Shown: positions 1 through 6,637 of the stretch, one piece after another
Layout: the number at the start of each line of letters is the position of its first letter
Position numbering within the stretch: position 1 is the first letter of the stretch
NCBI GenBank assembly: GCA_031255035.1
Contig: JAIRTI010000046.1
Location: forward strand, 1-8,571
Length of the DNA stretch: 8,571 bases
Source: Desulfovibrio sp.
GTDB lineage: Bacteria; Desulfobacterota; Desulfovibrionia; Desulfovibrionales; Desulfovibrionaceae
Direction: 5' to 3'
Made by a program: the position numbers and the translations under genes
The notes under the pieces: model-generated
Database searches by the model: none
Told to the model about the DNA's origin: nothing
The model's input: the letters and a program-made list of their open reading frames with translations, nothing else

Positions 1-7
1 CCAACTG

Positions 8-221
8 TGAAAGGCAATGCCTCCGGCGGCCGGGGCGCTGCCCCGGACCCCGCCGGGGGAAATGATTTCCCCCGGACCCCCTCAGTTTGGGTTCCGGCTG
101 CGCGTATCAACATGGCAACACTACCGTCACCCATTCGCCGGGTCCAGGTACAGAACTGGGGCCGGCAAGGCCCTGGCGGGTGTGGGCAGAGCCCACATGC
201 GATCAAATTGGCTTCGACAAA
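8..221 (+). repeat. Structured interspersed repeat, copy 1 (upstream of glm operon)
   Basis: A non-coding GC-rich element recurs in the same orientation at 6372-6594. Long blocks are identical, for example 78-112 with 6448-6482 and 156-182 with 6529-6555. It can fold into a row of hairpins: 30-35/41-46 (loop CGCTG), 53-62/66-75 (10 bp, loop TGA), 159-163/169-173 (loop GGCAA) and 181-187/191-197 (loop AGA). Compared with copy 2, three of these stems differ by paired substitutions or insertions on both arms that keep base pairing. A central segment (113-135) is poorly conserved between copies. Short open frames through it are not credible genes, because the differences follow stems and not codons and include indels. 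I recall similar GC-rich intergenic repeats in Desulfovibrio-type genomes but cannot verify this here. Function is unknown; a REP/MITE-like element or a structured RNA are both possible. Confidence 0.85.
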
Positions 222-341
222 ATCAGAATTGCTGGTATTGTGGAGAAGAGCTTTGTATTTATGAGACAGGTGGTGTAAAATACGGCCGACTGCCATTTTT
301 TGGCGGCCGCGTCTCTCTCCGCCTTGAAAAGGAAGGGGAGC
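222..341 (+). other. Leader/intergenic region upstream of glmS
   Basis: This is a gene-free stretch between repeat copy 1 and glmS. It holds the candidate promoter (253-281), a bulged hairpin 283-309 (outer CGGCC/GGCCG, inner GCCA/TGGC, loop of five T) and the glmS ribosome site (331-340). Together with the repeat, the first 341 bases contain no credible gene. Short open frames that start in this area follow repeat sequence or overlap glmS out of frame. Confidence 0.6.
253..281 (+). promoter_or_regulatory. Candidate sigma70-type promoter for the glm operon
   Basis: The stretch 222-300 is clearly more AT-rich than its surroundings and lies between the repeat and glmS. TAAAAT at 276-281 is a good -10 box (5 of 6 consensus bases). 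TTGTAT at 253-258 is a weak -35 box, 17 bp upstream. Transcription would begin near 288 and leave a leader of about 54 nt. CGGCCG occurs at 283-288 and again at 304-309, around the predicted start. No cobalamin riboswitch or B12 box is seen in 222-341. This call is inference from consensus matching only. Confidence 0.35.
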
Positions 342-752
342 ATGGCGAAAAAAACACTGGTCACTGGCGTTATCGGCGCCGACGTGCATGCCGTGGGCAA
401 CAAGATCCTGGCCATCGCCCTGGAGGATGCCGGGTTTACCGTGGTCAACCTGGGGGTAATGGTCTCTCAGGAGGAGTTCGTGGACGCGGCCGTGGAGACC
501 GCCGCCGACGCCAGTGTCGTCTCGTCTCTTTACGGACACGGTGAAATCGACTGCCAGGGGCTGAGAGAAAAATGCGACGAGGCCGGCCTCAGGGGCATAG
601 TGCTTCTGGCCGGCGGCAATCTGGTGGTGGGCAAACAGGATTTCGCGGAAGTGGAAAAACGCTTTCTGTCCATGGGTTTTACCCGCGCCTACCCGCCCGG
701 AACCACGGTTGAAACCTCCATAGCCGATCTGCGCGAGCTGTTGGGGGAGTGA
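342..752 (+). CDS. glmS: Glutamate mutase sigma (S) subunit, cobalamin-binding
   Basis: This is the small B12-binding subunit of adenosylcobalamin-dependent glutamate mutase (glutamate to 3-methylaspartate, cytoplasmic). The protein has 136 residues, against 137 in the clostridial proteins, and is a single Rossmann-like B12-binding domain. The DxHxxG cobalamin signature is D14-V-H16-A-V-G19, with the cobalt-ligating His at position 16 as in Clostridium. The S61-x-L63 motif ([10 protein letters not shown]) and the late glycine pair G91-G92 (AGGNLVVGK), which hold the nucleotide tail, are also present. I chose ATG at 342 because GGAAGGGGAG (331-340) precedes it closely and the protein then starts MAKKTLVTG, as the family does; an in-frame TTG at 300 would add an unrelated N-terminus. 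It is the first gene of the operon and its TGA overlaps the glmL start by one base. Also called mutS or mamA; it is unrelated to DNA mismatch repair. Confidence 0.97.
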   Translation: MAKKTLVTGVIGADVHAVGNKILAIALEDAGFTVVNLGVMVSQEEFVDAAVETAADASVVSSLYGHGEIDCQGLREKCDEAGLRGIVLLAGGNLVVGKQDFAEVEKRFLSMGFTRAYPPGTTVETSIADLRELLGE

Positions 753-2170
753 TGCGCTACCTGGCGGCGGATTTCGGCAGCACCTACACCAAGCTCACGG
801 CCGTGGACGCCGGTGCCCAGGGCGGTCCGGCTGTGGTCGGCACGGCGTCGGCCTTTACCACCATCAGCAGCGACGTCATGGAGGGCTACGCCCTGGCGCG
901 TGAGCGCCTTGAGCGCCAGTGCCCCGGCTTCGTCCATGACCGGCTGCTCTGTTGCAGCAGCGCCGCGGGCGGGCTGGCCATGGTGGCCGTGGGCCTGGTG
1001 CCGGACCTTACGGTCAAGGCCGCGCGCATGGCCGCGGAAGGGGCCGGGGCCAAAGTGCTTGCCGCATACGGCTATGAACTGTCCCGGCGGGAGCAGGAAG
1101 CCATCGCCCGGGCCGCCCCGGACATTGTGCTTTTATGCGGCGGCACCGACGGCGGCAACAAGGATGTGCTGCTCGCCAACGCCAGGCGCCTGTGCGCGAT
1201 TGACGGCGATTTCTTTCTCATCGCGGCGGGCAACAAAAGCGCGGACAGGGAGCTTGAGGCCCTGCTGGCCGCTTCGGGCAGACCCTACGTCATCACCGGC
1301 AACGTCATGCCCGCCTTCGGCCGTCTGGACGTGGCGCCGGCAAGGCGCTGCATCCGCGACATTTTCATTGAGCGCATCATCGACGCCAAAGGCCTGGCCG
1401 GAGCGCAGGCCATGAGCGATCTGCCGATCATCCCCACGCCCCTGGCCGTGCTCAAGGCCTGTGAAGCGCTGAGCCTGGGCGTTGGAGACCGGGCCGGCTG
1501 GGGCGATTTCATGGCGGTGGACCTCGGCGGCGCCACAACCGACGTGTATTCCATGGCCTCGGGCGAACCGACCATGGACAACGTCATGCTCAAGGGTCTG
1601 CCCGAGCCCTTTGCCAAGCGCACGGTGGAAGGCGATCTGGGCATGCGTTACGGCGCGGGCTTCCTTCTTGACGCGGCCACGGCCGAATTTGTGGCCGGGG
1701 ACTGCGGCGCGACGCCCGAAGCGGTGACGGACTGGGTGGCGAAATGCACGGCCAGACCCGATACGCTTGCTCCGGAAAACAGCGCCGAGCGGGCGCTTGA
1801 CGAAGCCCTGGCAAGATCGGCCGTCCGGCTGGCCGTTGAGCGCCACTGCGGCTTTTTTGAAAAGGCCTATAGCCCGGTGGGCGAGTTGTACACGCTGACG
1901 GGCAAGGATCTGAGCGCCGTGCCGCGCCTTGTCGGCATCGGCGGCGTCCTGGTGCACAGTGCCGCCCCCGCCGCCATCCTCGCCGGGGCCGTGGCCTCGC
2001 CCGAGACTTTGGCGCGCGGCCTGGCCATGCCCCGGTCCCCGGCCTTTTTTCTGGACAGCCGTTACATCTTCAGCGCCATGGGCCTGATAAGCCAGGTTGA
2101 CCCCGGCCTGGCCCTCTGTCTGATGCAAAAGGAAATCAAACCCGTCCCGGAGGGGAAGCATGGATCTTAA
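752..2170 (+). CDS. glmL: Glutamate mutase reactivase/chaperone GlmL (MutL), ASKHA ATPase
   Basis: This 472-residue protein belongs to the glutamate mutase MutL family. In that family it acts as an ATP-dependent reactivating factor that exchanges damaged cobalamin from the mutase; it is not the DNA repair MutL. The actin/Hsp70/sugar-kinase nucleotide fold is visible: phosphate-1 loop near residues 4-15 ([12 protein letters not shown]), phosphate-2 loop near 254-267 ([14 protein letters not shown]) and adenosine motif near 394 ([10 protein letters not shown]). The family segment [16 protein letters not shown] lies near residue 67. ATG at 752 is preferred because it forms a TGATG overlap with the glmS stop, which suggests translational coupling; a GTG directly before it (749) would add one residue but lies inside the GGGGGAG ribosome site. 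The end overlaps glmE by 11 bases. The order S-L-E-mal matches the classic clostridial arrangement. Confidence 0.95.
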   Translation: MRYLAADFGSTYTKLTAVDAGAQGGPAVVGTASAFTTISSDVMEGYALARERLERQCPGFVHDRLLCCSSAAGGLAMVAVGLVPDLTVKAARMAAEGAGAKVLAAYGYELSRREQEAIARAAPDIVLLCGGTDGGNKDVLLANARRLCAIDGDFFLIAAGNKSADRELEALLAASGRPYVITGNVMPAFGRLDVAPARRCIRDIFIERIIDAKGLAGAQAMSDLPIIPTPLAVLKACEALSLGVGDRAGWGDFMAVDLGGATTDVYSMASGEPTMDNVMLKGLPEPFAKRTVEGDLGMRYGAGFLLDAATAEFVAGDCGATPEAVTDWVAKCTARPDTLAPENSAERALDEALARSAVRLAVERHCGFFEKAYSPVGELYTLTGKDLSAVPRLVGIGGVLVHSAAPAAILAGAVASPETLARGLAMPRSPAFFLDSRYIFSAMGLISQVDPGLALCLMQKEIKPVPEGKHGS

Positions 2171-3620
2171 GAATGTCAAACTTTCGGAAGACGAGTTTTT
2201 CGCCCAGCAGGGCGAGGTCCTCGCCCAGTGGGCCACCGGCGGGGGCGTCAACTTCGGTGACGCCGTCGCCTACCAGCAGGCGATAGCGCCGGAAAAGCGC
2301 TTTGGAACGCGCCTTGCCGAAGCGAAAAAAGAGGGCGTCACCCTGATCCAGCCCCGGGCCGGGGTGGCCTTGTATACCGAGCATATCAAGCTCTTGCAAT
2401 ATCTGGAAAGCGAGGGAGAGGCCGACCTGTTGCCCAGCACCATCGACAGCTACACCCGTCTGAACCGCTATGAAGAGGCCCAGAACGGCATCGAACGGAG
2501 CAAGGAGAGCGGGCGCTCCATGCTTAACGGCTTTCCGGCCGTCAACTACGGCGTGGACATCTGCCGGGTTGTGACCTCCGCGCCGAAGCGTCCGGTGCAG
2601 GTCCGCCACGGCACGCCCGACGCCAGGCTGCTTACCGAGATCAGCATCGCCGGCGGCTTCACCTCCTACGAGGGCGGCGGCATCTCCTATAATATCCCCT
2701 ATTCCAAGAATCATTCGCTGGAAAAGACTCTGGCTTACTGGCAATATACGGACAGACTCATCGGCCTGTACGAGGAAGCCGGGGTTTCCATCAACCGCGA
2801 GCCCTTCGGGCCCCTGACCGGCACCCTGGTGCCGCCCTGCATTTCCAACAGCGTGGCCGTGCTGGAAGCCCTGTTCGCCGCGACGCAAGGCGTCAAGGAC
2901 ATCAGCGTGGGCTACGGGCAGTGCGGCAACCTGACCCAGGACGTGGCGGCCGTCCGCTCCCTTGAGGAAATGACGCGGCGCTATCTCGACCGCTTCGGCT
3001 TTGCCGACGTGCGCATCAGCACGGTCTTTCACCAGTGGATGGGCGGATTCCCCCAGGACGAGGCCAAGGCTTTCGGCGTAATCGCCTGGGGAGCGGCCGC
3101 GGCCGTGCTTTCCGGGGCCACCAAGGTCATCGTGAAGACGCCGCACGAGGCCATGGGCGTGCCCACCAAGGAGGCCAACGCCTCGGGCCTGAAGACCACC
3201 CGGCAGATAACCTCCATGCTGCGCGACCAAAGCATGCGCGACCGGCCCGAAGTCATTGCCGAAAGCGAGATCATCAAGCGGGAGATGGAGTGCATTCTGC
3301 AACGGGTCGAGGCTCTGGGCAAGGGCGATTACGCCGTGGGCGCGGTGGCGGCGTTCAACGCCGGGGTTATTGACGTGCCCTTCGCCCCCAGCCGCTGCAA
3401 CCTGGGGAAAGCCATGCCCGCCAGGGATAACGAAGGCGCGGTCCGCTTTCTGGACCCGGGCAATGTGCCCCTGGACGAGGATCTGATGCGGTTCCACCGC
3501 CAAAAGCTGGAAGAGCGAGGGAAAAAAGAAGGCCGGGCCGTGAACTTCCAGATGATTGTGGACGACGTATACGCCATCTCGAAAGGCTTTTTGGTGGGAC
3601 GCCCGGCCGGCGGCGCTTAG
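2160..3620 (+). CDS. glmE: Glutamate mutase epsilon (E) subunit, catalytic
   Basis: This is the catalytic TIM-barrel subunit of glutamate mutase, which pairs with GlmS around adenosylcobalamin to rearrange L-glutamate to (2S,3S)-3-methylaspartate. It has 486 residues (clostridial protein about 483). The three substrate-carboxylate arginines of the 'arginine claw' fall at the known positions: R66 (LIQPRAG), R100 (DSYTRLNR) and R149 ([10 protein letters not shown]). The active-site residues E171, Y177 and Y181 (in [17 protein letters not shown]) are also present. ATG at 2160 follows GGAGGGG (2149-2155) with four bases between and starts inside the end of glmL, so translation is probably coupled. 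The stop TAG lies at the tip of a strong hairpin (3609-3627). No frameshift or missing catalytic residue was seen. Confidence 0.97.
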   Translation: MDLKNVKLSEDEFFAQQGEVLAQWATGGGVNFGDAVAYQQAIAPEKRFGTRLAEAKKEGVTLIQPRAGVALYTEHIKLLQYLESEGEADLLPSTIDSYTRLNRYEEAQNGIERSKESGRSMLNGFPAVNYGVDICRVVTSAPKRPVQVRHGTPDARLLTEISIAGGFTSYEGGGISYNIPYSKNHSLEKTLAYWQYTDRLIGLYEEAGVSINREPFGPLTGTLVPPCISNSVAVLEALFAATQGVKDISVGYGQCGNLTQDVAAVRSLEEMTRRYLDRFGFADVRISTVFHQWMGGFPQDEAKAFGVIAWGAAAAVLSGATKVIVKTPHEAMGVPTKEANASGLKTTRQITSMLRDQSMRDRPEVIAESEIIKREMECILQRVEALGKGDYAVGAVAAFNAGVIDVPFAPSRCNLGKAMPARDNEGAVRFLDPGNVPLDEDLMRFHRQKLEERGKKEGRAVNFQMIVDDVYAISKGFLVGRPAGGA

Positions 3621-3637
3621 CGCCGCCCAGGCGGCGC
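3609..3637 (+). promoter_or_regulatory. Overlapping, mutually exclusive hairpins at the glmE stop
   Basis: Two stems share one arm. Stem A is 3609-3616 with 3620-3627: 8 perfect GC-rich pairs and a TTA loop that includes the first two bases of the glmE stop. Stem B is 3620-3626 with 3631-3637: 7 perfect pairs and a CCAG loop. They cannot form together. No T-run follows, so neither looks like a standard intrinsic terminator. They may tune mRNA stability or the ratio of mutase to lyase; this is inference. Confidence 0.45.
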
Positions 3638-3663
3638 ACGCCGGAATCGGAGGCGGCTGCGGT

Positions 3664-3702
3664 ATGGAAGCAACGAAACAAGGGAAAGGAAATCCTGTAT
3701 GA
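3664..3702 (+). other. Possible 12-codon mini-ORF coupled to mal
   Basis: An ATG at 3664 opens a 12-codon frame (MEATKQGKGNPV) whose TGA (3700-3702) overlaps the mal ATG (3699-3701) in an ATGA junction. A GGAGG (3649-3653) stands 10 bases before it, a plausible but not ideal spacing. The mini-ORF overlaps the mal ribosome site (AAAGGA, 3685-3690), so ribosomes translating it could open or mask that site. It may equally be chance, since the mal ribosome site and start are good on their own. Confidence 0.2.
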
Positions 3703-4940
3703 AAATTGTTGATGTCGTCTGCGCTCCGGGCAAGACGGGCTTTTTCTTTGACGATCAAAAGGCGATTAAAAGCGGGGCGACAAGCGACGGCGCTTTTTAT
3801 GAGGGCGAACCCGTGACGCCTGGTTTTTCGGCCATCCGCCAGTCGGGCGAATCCATTGCCGTCCTGTTTGTTTTGGAAAACGGGGCCGTGGCCCACGGCG
3901 ACTGCGCCGCCGTGCAGTACTCGGGGGCGGGGGGGCGCGACCCGCTGTTCCTGGCGAAGGATTTCATACCCGTCATTCAAAAGGACATCGCCCCGCTGTA
4001 CCGGGGGCGGGACATCTCCTCGTTCAAGGAACTGGCCGCCCTGACGGACGAACGCGTCAACCCGGACACGGGCAAAAGACATCACACGGCCATCCGCTAC
4101 GGCGTCACCCAGGCCTGTCTGGCGGCCGTGGCCCTGAGCCGGGGCCTGCTTATGGCGGCCGTCATCGCGGAAGAATACGGCACGAATCTGGCGAAACGGC
4201 CGGTTCCCGTATTCGCCCAGACCGGCGACGACCGCTACACCAACGCGGACAAAATGATTATGAAGGGTGTCGACGTTCTGCCGCACGGGCTGTTCAACAA
4301 CGTGACCGACAAGGTCGGCCTGCGCGGCGAAAAGCTGGATGAATACATCGGCTGGCTGGTCAGGCGCATCGCAAAGCTCGCGCCCGCGCCCGGCTATGCC
4401 CCGGTCCTGCATCTGGATGTGTACGGCACGCTCGGCGAGGTGTTCGCCAACCGCTTCGCGGACATCGCCGACTATATCGGAAAGCTGGCCCGCACCGCCG
4501 CCCCGCTGAAGCTTCGCATCGAAGGCCCGGTGGACATGGGCGATCGCGCCGCCCAGATAGAGGCCTTGGCCGCCATCCGGACTTTGATGGAGCAAAAGGG
4601 CGTGGCCGCCGAAATCGTGGCGGACGAGTGGTGCAACACCCTTGAAGACGTCAGGGACTTCACCACGGCCAGGGCCGGACACATGGCCCAGATAAAAACC
4701 CCGGATCTCGGGGGCGTCAACAACAGTATCGAGGCCGTGCTTTTTTGCAAGGCCAACGGCATGGGCGCGTACCTCGGGGGCACCTGCAACGAGACGAACC
4801 GCTCCGCCGAGGTCTGCGCCCATATCGCCATGGCTACCGCCCCGGACCAGATTCTGGCTAAGCCCGGCATGGGCATGGACGAAGGTTTCATGATTATCTT
4901 CAACGAGATGCAGCGCATCCTGGCCTTGAGCGCCGCCTGA
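3699..4940 (+). CDS. mal: Methylaspartate ammonia-lyase
   Basis: The enzyme eliminates ammonia from (2S,3S)-3-methylaspartate to give mesaconate, the step after glutamate mutase. It is a Mg-dependent member of the enolase superfamily and has 413 residues, the same length as the Clostridium tetanomorphum enzyme. The catalytic residues sit at a constant +2 offset from clostridial numbering: H196 (DVLPHGL), the general base K333 (QIKTPDLGGVNNS), T362-C363 (GGTCNETNRSAEV), and metal ligands D240 (HLDVYGT), E275 (RIEGP) and D309 (VADEWCN). The N-terminal MKIVDVVCAPGKTGFFFDDQ and the GDCAAVQYSGAGGRDPLF segment are family hallmarks. The start follows AAAGGA (3685-3690) with 8 bases of spacing. A 78-bp gap with hairpins separates it from glmE. 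Its stop codon lies in the loop of a small hairpin (4932-4936/4942-4946). Confidence 0.97.
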   Translation: MKIVDVVCAPGKTGFFFDDQKAIKSGATSDGAFYEGEPVTPGFSAIRQSGESIAVLFVLENGAVAHGDCAAVQYSGAGGRDPLFLAKDFIPVIQKDIAPLYRGRDISSFKELAALTDERVNPDTGKRHHTAIRYGVTQACLAAVALSRGLLMAAVIAEEYGTNLAKRPVPVFAQTGDDRYTNADKMIMKGVDVLPHGLFNNVTDKVGLRGEKLDEYIGWLVRRIAKLAPAPGYAPVLHLDVYGTLGEVFANRFADIADYIGKLARTAAPLKLRIEGPVDMGDRAAQIEALAAIRTLMEQKGVAAEIVADEWCNTLEDVRDFTTARAGHMAQIKTPDLGGVNNSIEAVLFCKANGMGAYLGGTCNETNRSAEVCAHIAMATAPDQILAKPGMGMDEGFMIIFNEMQRILALSAA

Positions 4941-4975
4941 AGCGGCCCGGGCAGTCGCCTGCGGAGGAAATAACA

Positions 4976-6358
4976 ATGCAAGAACCCCTGAACGAATTGC
5001 GCGTCCTGTCGCCAACGGCGATTCTCGGCTACGGTTTTCCGCTGGAATCGTTCGAAGAAGGCATGCGCCGCCGGCCCCATGTGATTGCCGTGGATGCCGG
5101 CTCCACCGACCCCGGCCCCTATTATCTCGGCGCGGGCTACTCCTTTACGGACAACAACTCGGTCAAGCGAGATCTGGAGATCATGATGGAAGCCGGTCTC
5201 AGGGCGGGCATCCCGGTGATCATCGGCACGGCGGGCGGCAGCGGCGCCAGGGCGCATGTGGCGTTGGCCAGGGACATCATCCTGTCCATTGCCGAGGAAA
5301 AAGGCCTGTCCTTCAAGCTGGCCGTCATTGAATCCGAACAGGACAAGGACCTGATCAGGCAAAAGCTCGCCAGGGGCGAGGTGACGCCGCTGCCTCCGGC
5401 CGCGCCCCTGACCGCTTCCGACATTGACGAGGCCGTGCGCATCGTGGCCCAGATGGGCGAGGAGCCCATTATCGAGGCCCTGGCCCATGGCGCCCAGGTG
5501 ATTCTGGCCGGCCGGGCCTACGACCCTTCCGTGTTCGCGGCCCTGGGCATCAGCCGGGGTTTTGACAAGGGGCTGGCCATCCACATGGGCAAAATTCTGG
5601 AGTGCGCGGCCATTGCCGCGCTGCCCGGCAGCGGCAGCGACTGCATGTTCGGCCGTCTGCAAAAGGACTGCTTCATCCTTGAGCCCCTGTCCGACGCCAG
5701 GAAATGCACCACCCTGTCCGTGGCCGCCCATACCCTGTACGAAAAGACCAACCCCTACGAATTGCCCGGCCCCGGCGGGGCCATACACCTGTATGACACG
5801 ACCTTCACCCAGGAGACCGAATCTTCGGTCAAAGTGAGCGGCAGCCGCTTCGTGCCCACCGACGCCTACTACCTCAAGCTGGAGGGCGTAAAGCTGGTGG
5901 GCTACAGGACGGTTTCCATCGCCGGGGTCAAAGACCCGGTCATGATAGAAAAAATCGACGCCGTCACGGCCGGAGTGAAGGCACGGGTCAGGAATAATTT
6001 TGAAACTTACGGCATCAAGGACTTTTATCTGGATTTCAAAATATACGGGAAAAACGGCGTCATGGCGCTTTTCCCCGACCTTGAGAAACAGGTGGGGCAC
6101 GAACTGGCGATCGTCATCGAGGCCGTGGCCCAAAGCCAGGAGCAGGCGGACACCATTTGCGGCTTCGCGCGCAGCACCTTGCTGCACTTCGGCTATGAGG
6201 GGCGCATTTCCACCGCCGGCAACCTGGCCCTGCCCTTTTCACCTTCGGACTTCAAGGCGGGCGCGGTCTATGCGTTCAACGTCTACCACCTGATGCGCAT
6301 TGACGACCCCAGGGAACATTTCCCGGTAACGTATGAAACCATAGGCAAGGGCCGCTAG
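4976..6358 (+). CDS. AtuA-family (DUF1446) protein, function unassigned
   Basis: This 460-residue protein matches the AtuA/DUF1446 family, named after the Pseudomonas acyclic terpene utilisation gene. Family-typical segments include an early DAGSTDPGPYYLGAG (about residues 40-54), a glycine-rich IIGTAGGSGARAHV (about 82-95), a central ILAGRAYDPSVFAALG, and a C-terminal ISTAGNLALPFSPSDF...YAFNVYHLM block. No signal peptide or membrane segment is seen. ATG at 4976 follows GGAGG (4963-4967) with 8 bases of spacing. The gene starts 35 bp after mal and ends the operon, so its role is probably tied to glutamate/methylaspartate breakdown and not to terpenes. The reaction is unknown; acting on mesaconate or a derived C5 acid is only a guess. 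I recall that homologues of this size often have a small DUF4387 gene beside them; none is present here. Confidence 0.85.
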   Translation: MQEPLNELRVLSPTAILGYGFPLESFEEGMRRRPHVIAVDAGSTDPGPYYLGAGYSFTDNNSVKRDLEIMMEAGLRAGIPVIIGTAGGSGARAHVALARDIILSIAEEKGLSFKLAVIESEQDKDLIRQKLARGEVTPLPPAAPLTASDIDEAVRIVAQMGEEPIIEALAHGAQVILAGRAYDPSVFAALGISRGFDKGLAIHMGKILECAAIAALPGSGSDCMFGRLQKDCFILEPLSDARKCTTLSVAAHTLYEKTNPYELPGPGGAIHLYDTTFTQETESSVKVSGSRFVPTDAYYLKLEGVKLVGYRTVSIAGVKDPVMIEKIDAVTAGVKARVRNNFETYGIKDFYLDFKIYGKNGVMALFPDLEKQVGHELAIVIEAVAQSQEQADTICGFARSTLLHFGYEGRISTAGNLALPFSPSDFKAGAVYAFNVYHLMRIDDPREHFPVTYETIGKGR

Positions 6359-6371
6359 AGCAGAGTAACTT

Positions 6372-6594
6372 TGAAATACAATGCCTCCGGCGGCCAAAGG
6401 GGCGCTGCCCCTTTGGAATCCCCGCCAGGGGAAATGATTTCCCCTGGACCCCTCAGTTTGGGTTCCGGCTGCGCGTATCAACAGAGGCGCCACTATCAGG
6501 CGCCCAATCGCCGGGTCCAGGTACGAAGCTGGGGCCGGCAAGGCCCTGGCGGGTGCGGGCAGAGCCCGCATGCGATCAAATTGGCTTCGACAAA
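6372..6594 (+). repeat. Structured interspersed repeat, copy 2 (between convergent genes)
   Basis: This is the direct copy of 8-221, located 14 bp after the last operon gene and 43 bp beyond the end of the - strand flavoprotein gene. Its stems are 6394-6402/6408-6416 (9 bp, three A/T pairs longer than copy 1), 6425-6434/6438-6447 (10 bp, loop TGA; one G-C pair of copy 1 is A-T here) and 6554-6560/6564-6570 (loop AGA; one T-A pair of copy 1 is C-G here). A GGGCC/GGCCC stem near 6532-6546 is identical in both copies. The divergent central part holds GGCGCC twice (6486-6491 and 6499-6504), which could pair; the equivalent part of copy 1 pairs poorly. No terminal inverted repeats or target-site duplication were identified. 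Confidence 0.85.
6394..6447. terminator. Possible bidirectional transcription stop inside repeat copy 2
   Basis: Two strong adjacent hairpins (9 bp and 10 bp) lie between convergent genes, the usual place for a shared terminator, and I see no other candidate in 6359-6637. Neither is followed by a clear T-run on either strand; the second has AAA and TTT at the inner end of its stem only. This is therefore a positional guess, and the same hairpins also occur in copy 1. Confidence 0.25.
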
Positions 6595-6637
6595 TAAATG
6601 CCTCCGCATGCCGTCGGTCGCAGCGGGTAAGCGGCGT

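Noticed and set aside
7..278. Short + strand frames through repeat copy 1
   Set aside because: The repeat copies differ by indels and stem-preserving changes that do not respect any reading frame.
300..341. TTG at 300 as an upstream start for glmS
   Set aside because: It would add 14 residues not seen in the family. ATG at 342 has a strong ribosome site and restores the normal length, with the cobalt-ligating His at 16.
342..2170. DNA mismatch repair mutS/mutL
   Set aside because: The alternative names mutS and mutL of glutamate mutase are shared with repair genes, but these are a 136-residue B12-binding protein and an ASKHA ATPase, with no repair domains.
1133..2251. A 372-codon open frame on the - strand
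   Set aside because: Antisense shadow of glmL with a His/Gly/Arg-rich translation and no domain.
2136..5015. A 959-codon open frame on the - strand
   Set aside because: It runs antisense to glmE and mal, which are recognised with all catalytic residues. Its translation is low-complexity, rich in G, A, H and R, as expected from the complement of high-GC genes, and shows no domain.
4472..6187. A 571-codon open frame on the - strand
   Set aside because: Antisense shadow of mal and the DUF1446 gene; the composition is typical of a GC artefact and no motif is recognisable.
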